The notes under the pieces: model-generated | What the model was told of the DNA's origin: nothing | The model's database searches: none | The model's input: only the letters and a program-made list of their open reading frames with translations | In this document: positions 24,400 through 32,541 of the stretch, piece by piece | Layout: every line of letters begins with the position of its first letter | How positions within the stretch are numbered: position 1 is the stretch's first letter | Source: Paracoccus shandongensis | GTDB lineage: Bacteria > Pseudomonadota > Alphaproteobacteria > Rhodobacterales > Rhodobacteraceae | Direction: 5' to 3' | NCBI RefSeq assembly: GCF_017315735.1 | Contig: NZ_JAFLRK010000006.1 | Coordinates: 1 to 64,000 of the forward strand | Length of the DNA: 64,000 nucleotides | Translations under genes and position numbers: made by a program

Positions 24400-25179
24400 A
24401 TGCTTCTGTGCATCGACACCGGCAACACGAACACCGTCTTTTCCATCTGGAACGGCGAGCGTTTCCTGGCACATTGGCGCATCGCCACCGATCACCGGCG
24501 CACGGCGGACGAATATTTCGTCTGGCTGTCCACGCTGATCGCGGGCCAGAAGTTCGACCTGGACATCGACACCTGCATCATCAGTTCCACCGCGCCGCGC
24601 GTGGTCTTCAACCTGCGCGTGTTGTGCAGCCGCTATTTCGACACGCGGCCCCTGGTGGTGGGCAAGCCCGACTGCCTGCTGCCCGTCGCCCCCCGCGTGG
24701 ACGAAGGCACCGTGGTCGGCCCCGACCGGCTGGTCAACACGGTCGCGGCCTTTGCCCGCCACGGGCCGGACCTGATCGTGGTGGATTTCGGCACTGCCAC
24801 GACCTTCGACGTGGTGGACGTGGACGGCGCCTATATCGGCGGCGTGATCGCGCCGGGCGTGAACCTGTCGCTGGAGGCGCTGCACATGGGTGCGGCCAGC
24901 CTGCCGCATGTCGATGTGACCATGCCCGCGCGCGTGATCGGCACCAACACGGTCGCCTGCATCCAGTCGGGGATCTTCTGGGGCTATATCGGGCTTGTCG
25001 ATGGCGTGGTCCGGCAGATCCGGGCCGAACGCGCGCGCCCGATGAAGGTGATTGCAACCGGGGGGCTTGCGCCGCTGTTCGATCAAGGGTTTGACCTCTT
25101 TGACGCAATCGAAGACGATCTGACGATGCACGGGCTGCGGCTCATTCACGATTACAACAAGGAGATGGGCAATGGCTGA
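24400..25179 (+). CDS. coaX: type III pantothenate kinase
   Basis: 259-residue acetate-kinase-fold enzyme that phosphorylates pantothenate, the first step of CoA synthesis. The phosphate loop CIDTGNTNTVFSIWNG is at residues 3-18, GPDRLVNTVAA holds the pantothenate-binding residues, and IVVDFGTATTFDVVD carries the second metal-binding Asp. It begins four bases after birA and overlaps rnj by eight bases. Confidence 0.96.
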   Translation: MLLCIDTGNTNTVFSIWNGERFLAHWRIATDHRRTADEYFVWLSTLIAGQKFDLDIDTCIISSTAPRVVFNLRVLCSRYFDTRPLVVGKPDCLLPVAPRVDEGTVVGPDRLVNTVAAFARHGPDLIVVDFGTATTFDVVDVDGAYIGGVIAPGVNLSLEALHMGAASLPHVDVTMPARVIGTNTVACIQSGIFWGYIGLVDGVVRQIRAERARPMKVIATGGLAPLFDQGFDLFDAIEDDLTMHGLRLIHDYNKEMGNG

Positions 25180-26848
25180 GCGCCTGATCTATCTGCCGCT
25201 GGGCGGCGCGGGCGAAATCGGCATGAACGCCTATGTCTATGGCTATGGCCAGCCCGGACGCGAACGCCTGATCCTGGTCGATCTGGGCGTCAGCTTCGGC
25301 GATATGGACAGCAGTCCCGGCATCGACCTGATCATGCCCGACCTGACCTGGCTGGAACAGAACCGCGACCGGCTGGAGGCGATCTTCATCACCCACGGGC
25401 ACGAGGATCACCTGGGCGCCCTGGGCCACCTTTATGGCCGCCTGAACGTGCCCATCTATGCCCGCCAGTTCACCGGCGCCCTGGTCCGCCTGAAGCTGGA
25501 GGATCAGGGCCATTCCCCGTCCGTGGTCAATATCGTGGGCCCGCGCCCCGAGGTGACGCGCGTCGGCCCCTTCACCGTGCAGTTCGTGCCGGTCAGCCAC
25601 TCGATCCCCGAAAGCGCCGCGCTGATCATCGACACGCCGGCGGGCCGGGTGGTGCATACGGGCGATTTCAAGCTGGACGGCACCCCGGTCGTGGGCGATC
25701 CCTTCGATCCGATCGCCTGGCACCACATCGCGGCCGAGGGCAAGGGCATCAAGGTGCTGGCCTGCGACAGCACCAACATCTTTTCCCCCAATCCCGGCCG
25801 GTCCGAGGCGATGCTGGCCAACCCCATCCTCGACTGGGTGATGGCGCAAAAGAACATGGTCGTCGCCACGACCTTTGCCAGCAACATCGCGCGCCTGAAG
25901 ACCCTGTCCGAGGCCGCCATTGCCGGGGGCCGCAAGGTCTGCCTGCTGGGCCGCGCCATGCGCAAGATGGTGGCGGTCGGCCTGGAAACCGGCGTGCTGA
26001 CCGATTTCCCCGACACCATCGGCCCCGAGGAAGCCGCCAGCCTGCCGCGCAACCAGGTGATGCTGCTGGCGACCGGAAGCCAGGGCGAACGCCGCGCGGC
26101 CAGCGCGCAGCTGTCGCGCGGGCGCTATCTGGGGCTGATGCTGAAGGAAGGCGACAGCTTCCTGTTCAGCTCGAAGACCATTCCGGGCAACGAACGGTCC
26201 GTCGGCCGGATCATGAACGCGCTGAGCGAGATGGGCGTCGAGGTTTATGACGCCGACGATGGCCTTTACCACGTCTCGGGCCACGCGAACCGCCCCGACA
26301 TCGAGGCCCTGCACGAACTGCTGAAGCCCCGGATCGTGATCCCCATGCATGGCGAACACCTGCACCTGCGAGAGCATGTGATGCTGGCGCGCGGCAAGGG
26401 CCTTGCCGCCGAGATCGCGACCAACGGCACCATGCTGGATCTGACCGGCGACGTGCCGCGCATCGTGGACCAGGTGGAAACCGGGCGGCTGTATCTGGAC
26501 GGCACGGTGCTGATCGGCGCGATGGACGGCGTGGTGCGCGACCGCATCCGCATGGCGCTGAACGGCCATGCCCTGGTCAGCGTGATCGTGGACGAGGATG
26601 ACAATGTCCTGCCCGACGCCTGGGTCGAACTGATGGGCCTTCCCGGACGCACCCGCAGCGGCGAGGATCTGGGCGCGCATATCGAGGGCGAGCTGTCCGA
26701 GTTCCTGGAAGGCGCCAATCCCCGCGTGGTCCGCGACGACGCCAAGATGGACGAGGCGATCCGCCGCATCACCCGCCAGGTCGCCATGGAGGAGATCGGC
26801 AAGAAGCCCGAGGTGACGGTGATCATCAGCCGGTTGATGGGGGAATAG
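25172..26848 (+). CDS. rnj: ribonuclease J
   Basis: 558-residue metallo-beta-lactamase/beta-CASP nuclease with 5'-exonuclease and endonuclease activity in RNA maturation and decay. The HxHxDH metal motif is His75-Gly-His77-Glu-Asp79-His80. Later metal ligands appear in VSHSIPE and TGDFKLD, and the beta-CASP motif in IPMHGEHLHLREH. The last 100 residues form the family's C-terminal domain. Translationally coupled to coaX. Confidence 0.96.
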   Translation: MAERLIYLPLGGAGEIGMNAYVYGYGQPGRERLILVDLGVSFGDMDSSPGIDLIMPDLTWLEQNRDRLEAIFITHGHEDHLGALGHLYGRLNVPIYARQFTGALVRLKLEDQGHSPSVVNIVGPRPEVTRVGPFTVQFVPVSHSIPESAALIIDTPAGRVVHTGDFKLDGTPVVGDPFDPIAWHHIAAEGKGIKVLACDSTNIFSPNPGRSEAMLANPILDWVMAQKNMVVATTFASNIARLKTLSEAAIAGGRKVCLLGRAMRKMVAVGLETGVLTDFPDTIGPEEAASLPRNQVMLLATGSQGERRAASAQLSRGRYLGLMLKEGDSFLFSSKTIPGNERSVGRIMNALSEMGVEVYDADDGLYHVSGHANRPDIEALHELLKPRIVIPMHGEHLHLREHVMLARGKGLAAEIATNGTMLDLTGDVPRIVDQVETGRLYLDGTVLIGAMDGVVRDRIRMALNGHALVSVIVDEDDNVLPDAWVELMGLPGRTRSGEDLGAHIEGELSEFLEGANPRVVRDDAKMDEAIRRITRQVAMEEIGKKPEVTVIISRLMGE

Positions 26849-26894
26849 GGCAGGGGGCTTGACCCGGCCTGCCCGCCGGTGCAATGCCCGCCTC

Positions 26895-27611
26895 ATGTCC
26901 GACGCACCCAAATCCGCCTTCGATCCGAACCCGCCGCGCCGCAACTTCTATGGCCGGCGGCACGGCAAGACCCTGCGCCAAAGCCAGAAGGGCTATCTGT
27001 CCGAGGATCTGGGCGATCTGCGCCCGCGCGGCATCACCGTGCAGGACAACCCGGACCGCCGTCCCATCGACCCGGCGGCGATCTTTGGCGACGACCGCCC
27101 GATCTGGCTGGAGGTGGGCTTTGGCGGGGGCGAGCATATGGTCCACATGGCCGCCCGCTATCCCGACATCGGCATCATCGGCTGCGAGCCCTTCATCAAC
27201 GGCGTCGCCATGCTGCTGGGCAAGATCCGCGCGGCAGGCGTTTCCAATGTCAGCGTTCATCCTGGCGATGCGCGCGACCTGATGGACGTGCTGCCCCCTG
27301 CCTCGATCAGCCGCGCCTTCCTCAACTATCCCGACCCTTGGCCCAAGGCGCGCCACCATCGCCGCCGCTTTGTCACGCCCGAACACCTGATCCCGCTGGC
27401 CCGCGTGATGAAGCCCGGGGCCGAGTTCCGGGTGGCGACCGACATCCCCGACTACATGCGCCAGACGCTGGAGGAAGTGCCGCCTGCGGGCTTTGATCTG
27501 GTGGAGGATACGCCTGTGGCCTGGGACGACTGGCTCAGCACGCGCTATGAACAAAAGGCCCTGCGCGAGGGGCGGGCGCCGCATTACGCGACCTTCCGGC
27601 GCAAGGGCTGA
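26895..27611 (+). CDS. trmB: tRNA (guanine-N7-)-methyltransferase
   Basis: 238-residue Rossmann methyltransferase that makes m7G46 in the tRNA variable loop. The SAM loop is EVGFGGGEHMVHMA, and the family hallmark YPDPWPKARHHRRRF is intact, followed by TRYEQKALREGR. ATG at 26895 is chosen over the 26859 codon because known members begin shortly before RRNFYGRRHGKTL. It is 46 bp after rnj and probably the last gene of this transcript. Confidence 0.96.
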   Translation: MSDAPKSAFDPNPPRRNFYGRRHGKTLRQSQKGYLSEDLGDLRPRGITVQDNPDRRPIDPAAIFGDDRPIWLEVGFGGGEHMVHMAARYPDIGIIGCEPFINGVAMLLGKIRAAGVSNVSVHPGDARDLMDVLPPASISRAFLNYPDPWPKARHHRRRFVTPEHLIPLARVMKPGAEFRVATDIPDYMRQTLEEVPPAGFDLVEDTPVAWDDWLSTRYEQKALREGRAPHYATFRRKG

Positions 27612-27647
27612 GGCGGCGTTTTCGGTTGAAATCGCCCCAAAAACCCC

Positions 27648-27676
27648 TTGTCTCCGCCCGTGCCCGCCCCTATACC
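27648..27676 (+). promoter_or_regulatory. probable tRNA-Ser promoter
   Basis: TTGTCT (27648-27653), 17-bp spacer, TATACC (27671-27676), ending seven bases before the tRNA. It shares spacing with the other stable-RNA promoters here, though the -35 departs from TTGC. Confidence 0.45.
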
Positions 27677-27683
27677 CGCCGGC

Positions 27684-27773
27684 GGAGTGGTGGCCGAGTG
27701 GTCGAAGGCACACCCCTGCTAAGGGTGCAGGCGGGAAACCGTCTCGAGGGTTCGAATCCCTTCCACTCCGCCA
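27684..27773 (+). tRNA. tRNA-Ser (GCT)
   Basis: The GGAGTGG acceptor arm pairs with CCACTCC, followed by G and an encoded CCA. The anticodon loop CTGCTAA gives GCT. A long variable arm (GGCGGGAAACCGTC) and T loop TTCGAAT are typical of serine. 90 nt with CCA. Confidence 0.96.
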
Positions 27774-28017
27774 TTTCATCCTGTTGATCGGACGCTGGCC
27801 CGGGCCGTCGTTGCGGCATCCGGGCAAGGCGACGGCCATGGCCCTGTCGGGGACAGGTGAGCCAGGTCCAGGGCCCGCAATCAGGCGGCCAGGACCGGCA
27901 ATGCGGATCGTAATTCTACCTGCTGGCGAAGCGTGACCATGAGGCGGGAGAGGTAAAAATCCGAAATCATAAAAATGATATAAATTTTTTATTTAATAAT
28001 CCGCGTGATGTTTGAAA

Positions 28018-28036
28018 AAGGTTTTCAGGAAAACTT
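28018..28036. repeat. short inverted repeat in AT-rich island
   Basis: AAGGTTTTC, two bases (AG), GAAAACTT. A near-perfect palindrome in AT-rich DNA that could be an operator or a weak hairpin. Confidence 0.4.
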
Positions 28037-28463
28037 GTCATGATTCAACTTCTAAGTGAATTAAGTATCCTGGCCACAGCGAAACTGCCGTTCCCGGGAA
28101 GACCGGCGTTCACCGGAAGGACATAATCATCCTGCCGCAGATAGATCGCTTGTTTAGTGGCGCCGCAGTTCATGAGTTTGGACCGACGGCAATGCCCCGA
28201 CTTCAGGCGGTCCGGATGCACCTTGCGGACCACGAACCGGGCAGACGCTGCCTTTCCCGGCAGGCAGGGGAAGCCAGATTGTTCCCTTGACCGGGCCGGG
28301 ACACGCAGGCAATCTTGTTTTCGTTGCCCGGCGACCGTTTTTCCATGCAAGACGGGAACCTGTCCGGGCGGTCGTGGTTACGCGTTGCCATGGTTCGGCA
28401 TCTTGGACCCCGCCCCAAGGGTGGTGCCCGTCGCCTGATCCCGCCGTCTCTATCCGGGAATAT

Positions 28464-28553
28464 ATGAAAGTTTTCAATTCATATTCAGCATTGTCGCTGT
28501 TGCCCGTGCAGCGGAATAATTGCCAGAATCCTGAACCGGGTTTTAATCGGTGA
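28464..28553 (+). CDS. possible 29-residue peptide upstream of the 276-residue protein
   Basis: ATG to TGA reading a 29-residue peptide that begins MKVFNSYS and ends PGFNR, with a single Cys at position 20 and a Gln/Asn/Pro-rich second half. It ends 24 bp before the next start codon and is more AT-rich than typical genes here. The upstream GGGAAT is a poor ribosome site, and an imperfect inverted repeat (28459-28487) overlaps the start. It could be a leader peptide, a precursor peptide or chance. Confidence 0.2.
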   Translation: MKVFNSYSALSLLPVQRNNCQNPEPGFNR

Positions 28554-28577
28554 ATATGTCTCGGAGGGAAAAAGCTC

Positions 28578-29408
28578 ATGCCTCATGACCTTGCCTATAA
28601 GCAGTTGCTGACCCTGATCAATGCCCGCAGCCAGCAATGGCTTCGCAACCGGATCGAGCTTTGGCCCCTGCTGTCCGCGCCCGGTGATCCCCATTTGGCC
28701 GACCTGGCCGAAATCACGGTCGCCGCGCATATATGCAGCGGATTGCGCGGCAGCCCGGCACCGCTTCAAACCTTTATCCGCAGCCGATTTACGCCTGAAT
28801 TCACAAGGGATTTCCTCGACAGCCAGCCGGGAAGGGGCAGCGGGTCCGGCGCGGCATTCCTGCGGCTGTTGCCGCAGGCCGAACTGGCGCGGGTCCACTT
28901 GCCCGAAGCCTCGCTGATCGAGCGTCTGGCGCTTTCCGGTCCTTCGGACGCGGGCCTGCTTGCCGAGGCAGAGGCGGCGCTGCGCAGCCCCATCCCCGAC
29001 GAGCGGCTGGCCGAGGAGGATATCGACCATTACGCCCATCTGCTGATGCTGTGCTATCGCTTCGGTGCAGAGCGCGCCCGCTTTGCCAATGCCCGGACCT
29101 ATGGCGATGCCTTCGCGAACTGCCTGCGCTTTGCCGCCTGGGCCGAGCGGAAGGGCAGGCTGACGCCCTTGGCGCAGATGTGCTATTGCCTGTGCCTGAT
29201 CGACCCCGATCACGACGTGGCCCCGCTGCTGGCCGACCTGATCGCAAGCCAGCGCCCGGACGGGTCGTTTCCGGCCCGAATCGGCTTTGGCACCGCCGAC
29301 CAGGACCAGACGGCGATGCGCCCGACGCTGGCCGCGCTTGTGGCGCTGCACATGGCGGTTCACCGGCGCTGGCACCACCCGCGGCCAAGCCTGCCGATGG
29401 CGGCCTAG
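28578..29408 (+). CDS. unrecognised 276-residue helical protein with QxxDGSF motif
   Basis: Not assigned to a family with confidence. It is predicted to be all-helical and soluble. Near the C-terminus [22 protein letters not shown], followed by [15 protein letters not shown], resembles one repeat of the alpha/alpha-toroid (terpene-cyclase/prenyltransferase-like) fold, in which QxxDGSF turns recur between helices; [14 protein letters not shown] in the middle fits the same pattern. No catalytic DxDD motif is seen. Start ATG has GGAGG nine bases upstream. It is convergent with fhs, overlapping its end by four bases. Preceded by AT-rich DNA, so horizontal acquisition is possible. Confidence 0.7.
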   Translation: MPHDLAYKQLLTLINARSQQWLRNRIELWPLLSAPGDPHLADLAEITVAAHICSGLRGSPAPLQTFIRSRFTPEFTRDFLDSQPGRGSGSGAAFLRLLPQAELARVHLPEASLIERLALSGPSDAGLLAEAEAALRSPIPDERLAEEDIDHYAHLLMLCYRFGAERARFANARTYGDAFANCLRFAAWAERKGRLTPLAQMCYCLCLIDPDHDVAPLLADLIASQRPDGSFPARIGFGTADQDQTAMRPTLAALVALHMAVHRRWHHPRPSLPMAA

Positions 29409-31075
29409 AACAGCCCCTCGATCTGGCCCAGGTCGTTCAGGCCGATCGTCTCGGCCGCTGGGTGGCGGGGCAGGCCGGGCATGGTCATGATCTGGCCGCA
29501 GATGGCGACGACAAAGCCCGCGCCCGCGTTCAGCCGGACCTCGCGGACGGGGATCACATGGCCTTCCGGCGCGCCGCGCAGGTCCGGGTCGGTCGAGAAG
29601 GAATATTGCGTCTTGGCGATGCAGACCGGCAGGCGGCCATGGCCTTCCTCCTCCCACAGGTCCAGCTGGGCGCGAACGCCGGGCAGGGCCTCGACATGGG
29701 CGGCGCGGTGGATGCGGGTGCAGATCGTCTCGATCTTCTGCCACAGGGGCATCGAATCGGGATACAGGGTGTGGAAATCGGCCTTGCCGTTTTCCACCAG
29801 CTCCACCACGCGGCGGGCCAGATCCTCGGCCCCCGCGCCGCCCTTGGCCCAGTGTTGGCACAGGATCGCCGTGGTGCCATGGCGGGTGCAATAGTCCTGC
29901 AGGGCCGCGATCTCGGCCGGGGTGTCGCCTGCGAAGTGGTTGACGGCGACGACCAGGGGCAGGCCGAAGCCGCGCAGGTTCTCGACATGGCGGCCCAGGT
30001 TCGCGCAGCCGCGCGTCACGGCGGCCACATTCTCGGCCCCCAGATCCTCTTTGGCGACGCCGCCGTTCATCTTCAGCGCGCGCACCGTCGCCACCAGCAC
30101 CACGGCGGCGGGTGACAGGCCCGCCAGGCGGCACTTGATGTCCAGGAACTTCTCGGCCCCCAGATCGGCGCCGAAGCCCGCCTCGGTCACGACGTAATCG
30201 GACAGGCGCAGCGCGGTATCGGTGGCGATGACGCTGTTGCAGCCATGGGCGATGTTGGCGAAGGGACCGCCATGGACCAGGGCGGGGTTGTTTTCCAGCG
30301 TCTGCACCAGGTTCGGCTGCAAGGCGTCGCGCAGCAGCACCGTCATCGCCCCGTCGGCCTTGAGGTCGCGGGCCGTGACGGGGCGGCGGTCGCGGGTATA
30401 GGCCACGACGATCCGGCCAAGGCGCGCGTGCAGGTCGTCCAGGTCGCGGGCCAGGCACAGGATCGCCATCACCTCGGACGCGACCGTGATGTCGAACCCG
30501 GTCTGGCGGGAAAAGCCGTTCGCAACCCCGCCAAGCCCAACCACGATGTCGCGCAGCGCGCGGTCGTTCATGTCCATCACGCGCCGCCAGGTGATGCGGC
30601 GCGTGTCGATGTCCAGCGCGTTGCCCCAGTAGATGTGGTTGTCGATCATCGCCGCCAGCAGGTTGTGGGCCGCCGTGATCGCGTGGAAATCGCCGGTGAA
30701 GTGAAGGTTCATCTCCTCCATCGGTACGATCTGGGCGTGGCCCCCGCCTGCCGCGCCGCCCTTCATGCCGAAGTTGGGGCCCAAGCTGGCCTCGCGGATG
30801 CAGACGGTGGCGCGCTTGCCGATGCGGTTCAAGGCATCGCCCAGGCCGACGGTGGTGGTCGTCTTGCCCTCGCCCGCGGGGGTGGGGTTGATCGCCGTTA
30901 CCAGCACCAGATGGCCGCGCGGGCGGTCGGCTAGCCCGGCCACCGCGTGATGCGCGATCTTGGCCTTGTCGGGACCGTATCGCAGGATGTCGTTTTCGCC
31001 CAGGCCAAGCCTTGCGGCGATGTCGGCGATGGGCAGCTTGCGGGCGGCGCGGGCGATCTGGATGTCGGTCGTCAT
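29405..31075 (-). CDS. fhs: formate--tetrahydrofolate ligase
   Basis: 556-residue ATP-dependent enzyme making 10-formyl-tetrahydrofolate from formate. The P-loop [23 protein letters not shown] is near residues 55-77. Other family blocks are [31 protein letters not shown] and [20 protein letters not shown]. The frame runs open another 112 codons upstream through the glycosylase gene. ATG at 31075 ([16 protein letters not shown]) matches the usual N-terminus, though no clear Shine-Dalgarno sequence precedes it. Confidence 0.96.
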   Translation of the reverse strand: MTTDIQIARAARKLPIADIAARLGLGENDILRYGPDKAKIAHHAVAGLADRPRGHLVLVTAINPTPAGEGKTTTTVGLGDALNRIGKRATVCIREASLGPNFGMKGGAAGGGHAQIVPMEEMNLHFTGDFHAITAAHNLLAAMIDNHIYWGNALDIDTRRITWRRVMDMNDRALRDIVVGLGGVANGFSRQTGFDITVASEVMAILCLARDLDDLHARLGRIVVAYTRDRRPVTARDLKADGAMTVLLRDALQPNLVQTLENNPALVHGGPFANIAHGCNSVIATDTALRLSDYVVTEAGFGADLGAEKFLDIKCRLAGLSPAAVVLVATVRALKMNGGVAKEDLGAENVAAVTRGCANLGRHVENLRGFGLPLVVAVNHFAGDTPAEIAALQDYCTRHGTTAILCQHWAKGGAGAEDLARRVVELVENGKADFHTLYPDSMPLWQKIETICTRIHRAAHVEALPGVRAQLDLWEEEGHGRLPVCIAKTQYSFSTDPDLRGAPEGHVIPVREVRLNAGAGFVVAICGQIMTMPGLPRHPAAETIGLNDLGQIEGLF

Positions 31076-31140
31076 GAAACAGGGCATGGCCCGGCGGGCG
31101 AAACCTGTCAACACGGGGATGCGCGGCCCGGACCAAAGGG

Positions 31141-31728
31141 TCAGTCGTTGCGCGTCAGCTCGGCCCGGACGGCGGCGCGCAACTCGGGCAGCAGGTCGGT
31201 TGCGAACCACGGGTTGCGCTTCAGCCAGCCGGTGTTGCGCCAGGACGGGTGGGGCAGGGGAAAGACCGCCGGCGCATGGTCGCGCCAGGACGCCACCGCC
31301 GCCGTCACGTCGCGCAGGCCCAGGTGCCAGCGGATCGCATGGCCGCCCACCAGCAGCGTCAGCCGGGGCTGCAACTGCTCCATGACCTGCTGTCGCCATG
31401 TCTTCGCGCAAAGCGGCGGCGGGGGCAGGTCGGACCCGCGCGCGTCATAGCCCGGAAAGCAGAAGGCCATCGGCACGATGGCGATGCGGTCCTGGTCATA
31501 GAAGATCGACTCGCCGATCCCCATCCAGTCGCGCAGCCGGTCGCCGGATCGGTCGGTGAAGGGCCGCCCGCTGAGATGCACCCGCATCCCGGGCGCCTGG
31601 CCCACCACAAGGATGCGCGCGGCTGGCCGGAACCAGACGACGGGCCGGGGGTCATGAGCGGTGGCCGTGGCGGCAAAGCGCCCCGTGCAAAGGCGGCAGG
31701 CGCGGATCGACTGTTCAAGCGGGCTCAT
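31141..31728 (-). CDS. uracil-DNA glycosylase family protein
   Basis: 195 residues. Motif A appears as [25 protein letters not shown] and motif B as [18 protein letters not shown], with the catalytic-site His-Pro-Ser. The N-terminal CRLC and a later cysteine (PPLCAKTW) hint at a family with an iron-sulfur site, but the full four-cysteine set of family 4/5 enzymes is not certain. Base-excision repair of uracil is inferred. ATG at 31728 is chosen because the upstream extension has no resemblance. Same strand as fhs, 65 bp apart. Confidence 0.85.
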   Translation of the reverse strand: MSPLEQSIRACRLCTGRFAATATAHDPRPVVWFRPAARILVVGQAPGMRVHLSGRPFTDRSGDRLRDWMGIGESIFYDQDRIAIVPMAFCFPGYDARGSDLPPPPLCAKTWRQQVMEQLQPRLTLLVGGHAIRWHLGLRDVTAAVASWRDHAPAVFPLPHPSWRNTGWLKRNPWFATDLLPELRAAVRAELTRND

Positions 31729-31887
31729 GGGGAACAGATAGGGAAAATGCGCCGTGTTTGAAGGGTGACAAACGGGCGCGGGGCGGGCATACCGGCACGG
31801 GAAAACTGGACACTCCGCTCGCCCGATACTAGTGTCGCCTGCGCCGGGCGATCCTGCCCCAGGGCCGTGCGGCAGCAGGGATGATTG

Positions 31888-32541
31888 ATGCTGGAATTCG
31901 ACAACGTTTCGAAGTCCTTCTGGACGGGAACGCGCCGCAAGGTGATCCTCGACCAGGCCTCGTTCCGGGTCGAGCTTGGCAATTCCCTGGGAATCCTGGC
32001 GCCCAACGGCACCGGCAAGACGACGCTGATCAACATGATGTGCGGGTTGGAAAAGCCCGACGAAGGCACCATCCGCCGCACCTGCCGCATTTCCTTTCCC
32101 CTGGGTTTCATGGGCGGGGTCGTCACCAAGCATTCCGCGAACGAGAATGCGCGATACATTGCCCGCATCTATGGTCTTGACCCGGATTACGTTTCCGCCT
32201 TCACGCGCTGGCTGACCGATATCGACGAATATTTCGACATGCCCGTCGGCACCTATTCCGCGGGGATGCGGCAGCGGTTCACGTTCTCGCTGCTGCTGGC
32301 GCTAGAATTCGACATCTACCTGATCGACGAGGGGATGCCCCAGACCACCGATGTCGAATTCAACCGCAAGGCGGGCGCGGTGCTGTATGACCGGCTGAAG
32401 ACGGCGACGGTGGTGATCGTGTCCCACCAGCCCGCCACGATCGAGAAGTTCTGCCGGTCCGCCGCCATCCTGCGGGACGGACGGCTGTATTCCTTCGAAT
32501 CCCTTGCTGAGGCGAAACAGTATTATGACTACACCGCCTAA
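31888..32541 (+). CDS. kpsT: capsule polysaccharide export ATP-binding protein (KpsT-like)
   Basis: 217-residue ABC ATPase of the KpsT/CtrD/BexA group. Walker A is APNGTGKTT (residues 38-46), the signature is YSAGMRQR (123-130), Walker B ends in IYLIDEGMP (143-151) and the H-loop is VSHQ. The isoleucine/leucine-rich FPLGFMGG segment is typical of polysaccharide exporters. It overlaps the next gene by 17 bp. No KpsM-type permease gene is adjacent; the gene upstream is on the other strand. Confidence 0.88.
   Translation: MLEFDNVSKSFWTGTRRKVILDQASFRVELGNSLGILAPNGTGKTTLINMMCGLEKPDEGTIRRTCRISFPLGFMGGVVTKHSANENARYIARIYGLDPDYVSAFTRWLTDIDEYFDMPVGTYSAGMRQRFTFSLLLALEFDIYLIDEGMPQTTDVEFNRKAGAVLYDRLKTATVVIVSHQPATIEKFCRSAAILRDGRLYSFESLAEAKQYYDYTA

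Larger units (their letters stand above)
27774..28577. other. AT-rich gene-poor island after tRNA-Ser
   Basis: About 800 bp with no convincing protein gene other than the doubtful small ORF listed separately. The stretch 27950-28075 is strikingly AT-rich for this window, with ATCAT-AAAA-ATGAT (27966-27979), runs of A and T, and AAGGTTTTC-AG-GAAAACTT (28018-28036). From 28080 to 28440 the base use is intermediate, and open frames on both strands look non-coding. I found no copy of the tRNA 3' end, so an attachment site is not supported. It may be a degraded insertion or a promoter-rich regulatory region. Confidence 0.5.

Noticed and set aside
28157..28438. 93-codon plus-strand and 101-codon minus-strand frames in the AT-rich island
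   Set aside because: No ribosome site, no hydrophobic or domain pattern, and the two frames overlap each other antisense; neither shows the codon bias of neighbouring genes.
27684..28577. Genomic-island attachment site at tRNA-Ser
   Set aside because: No repeat of the tRNA 3' end was found downstream within the window and no integrase gene is present.
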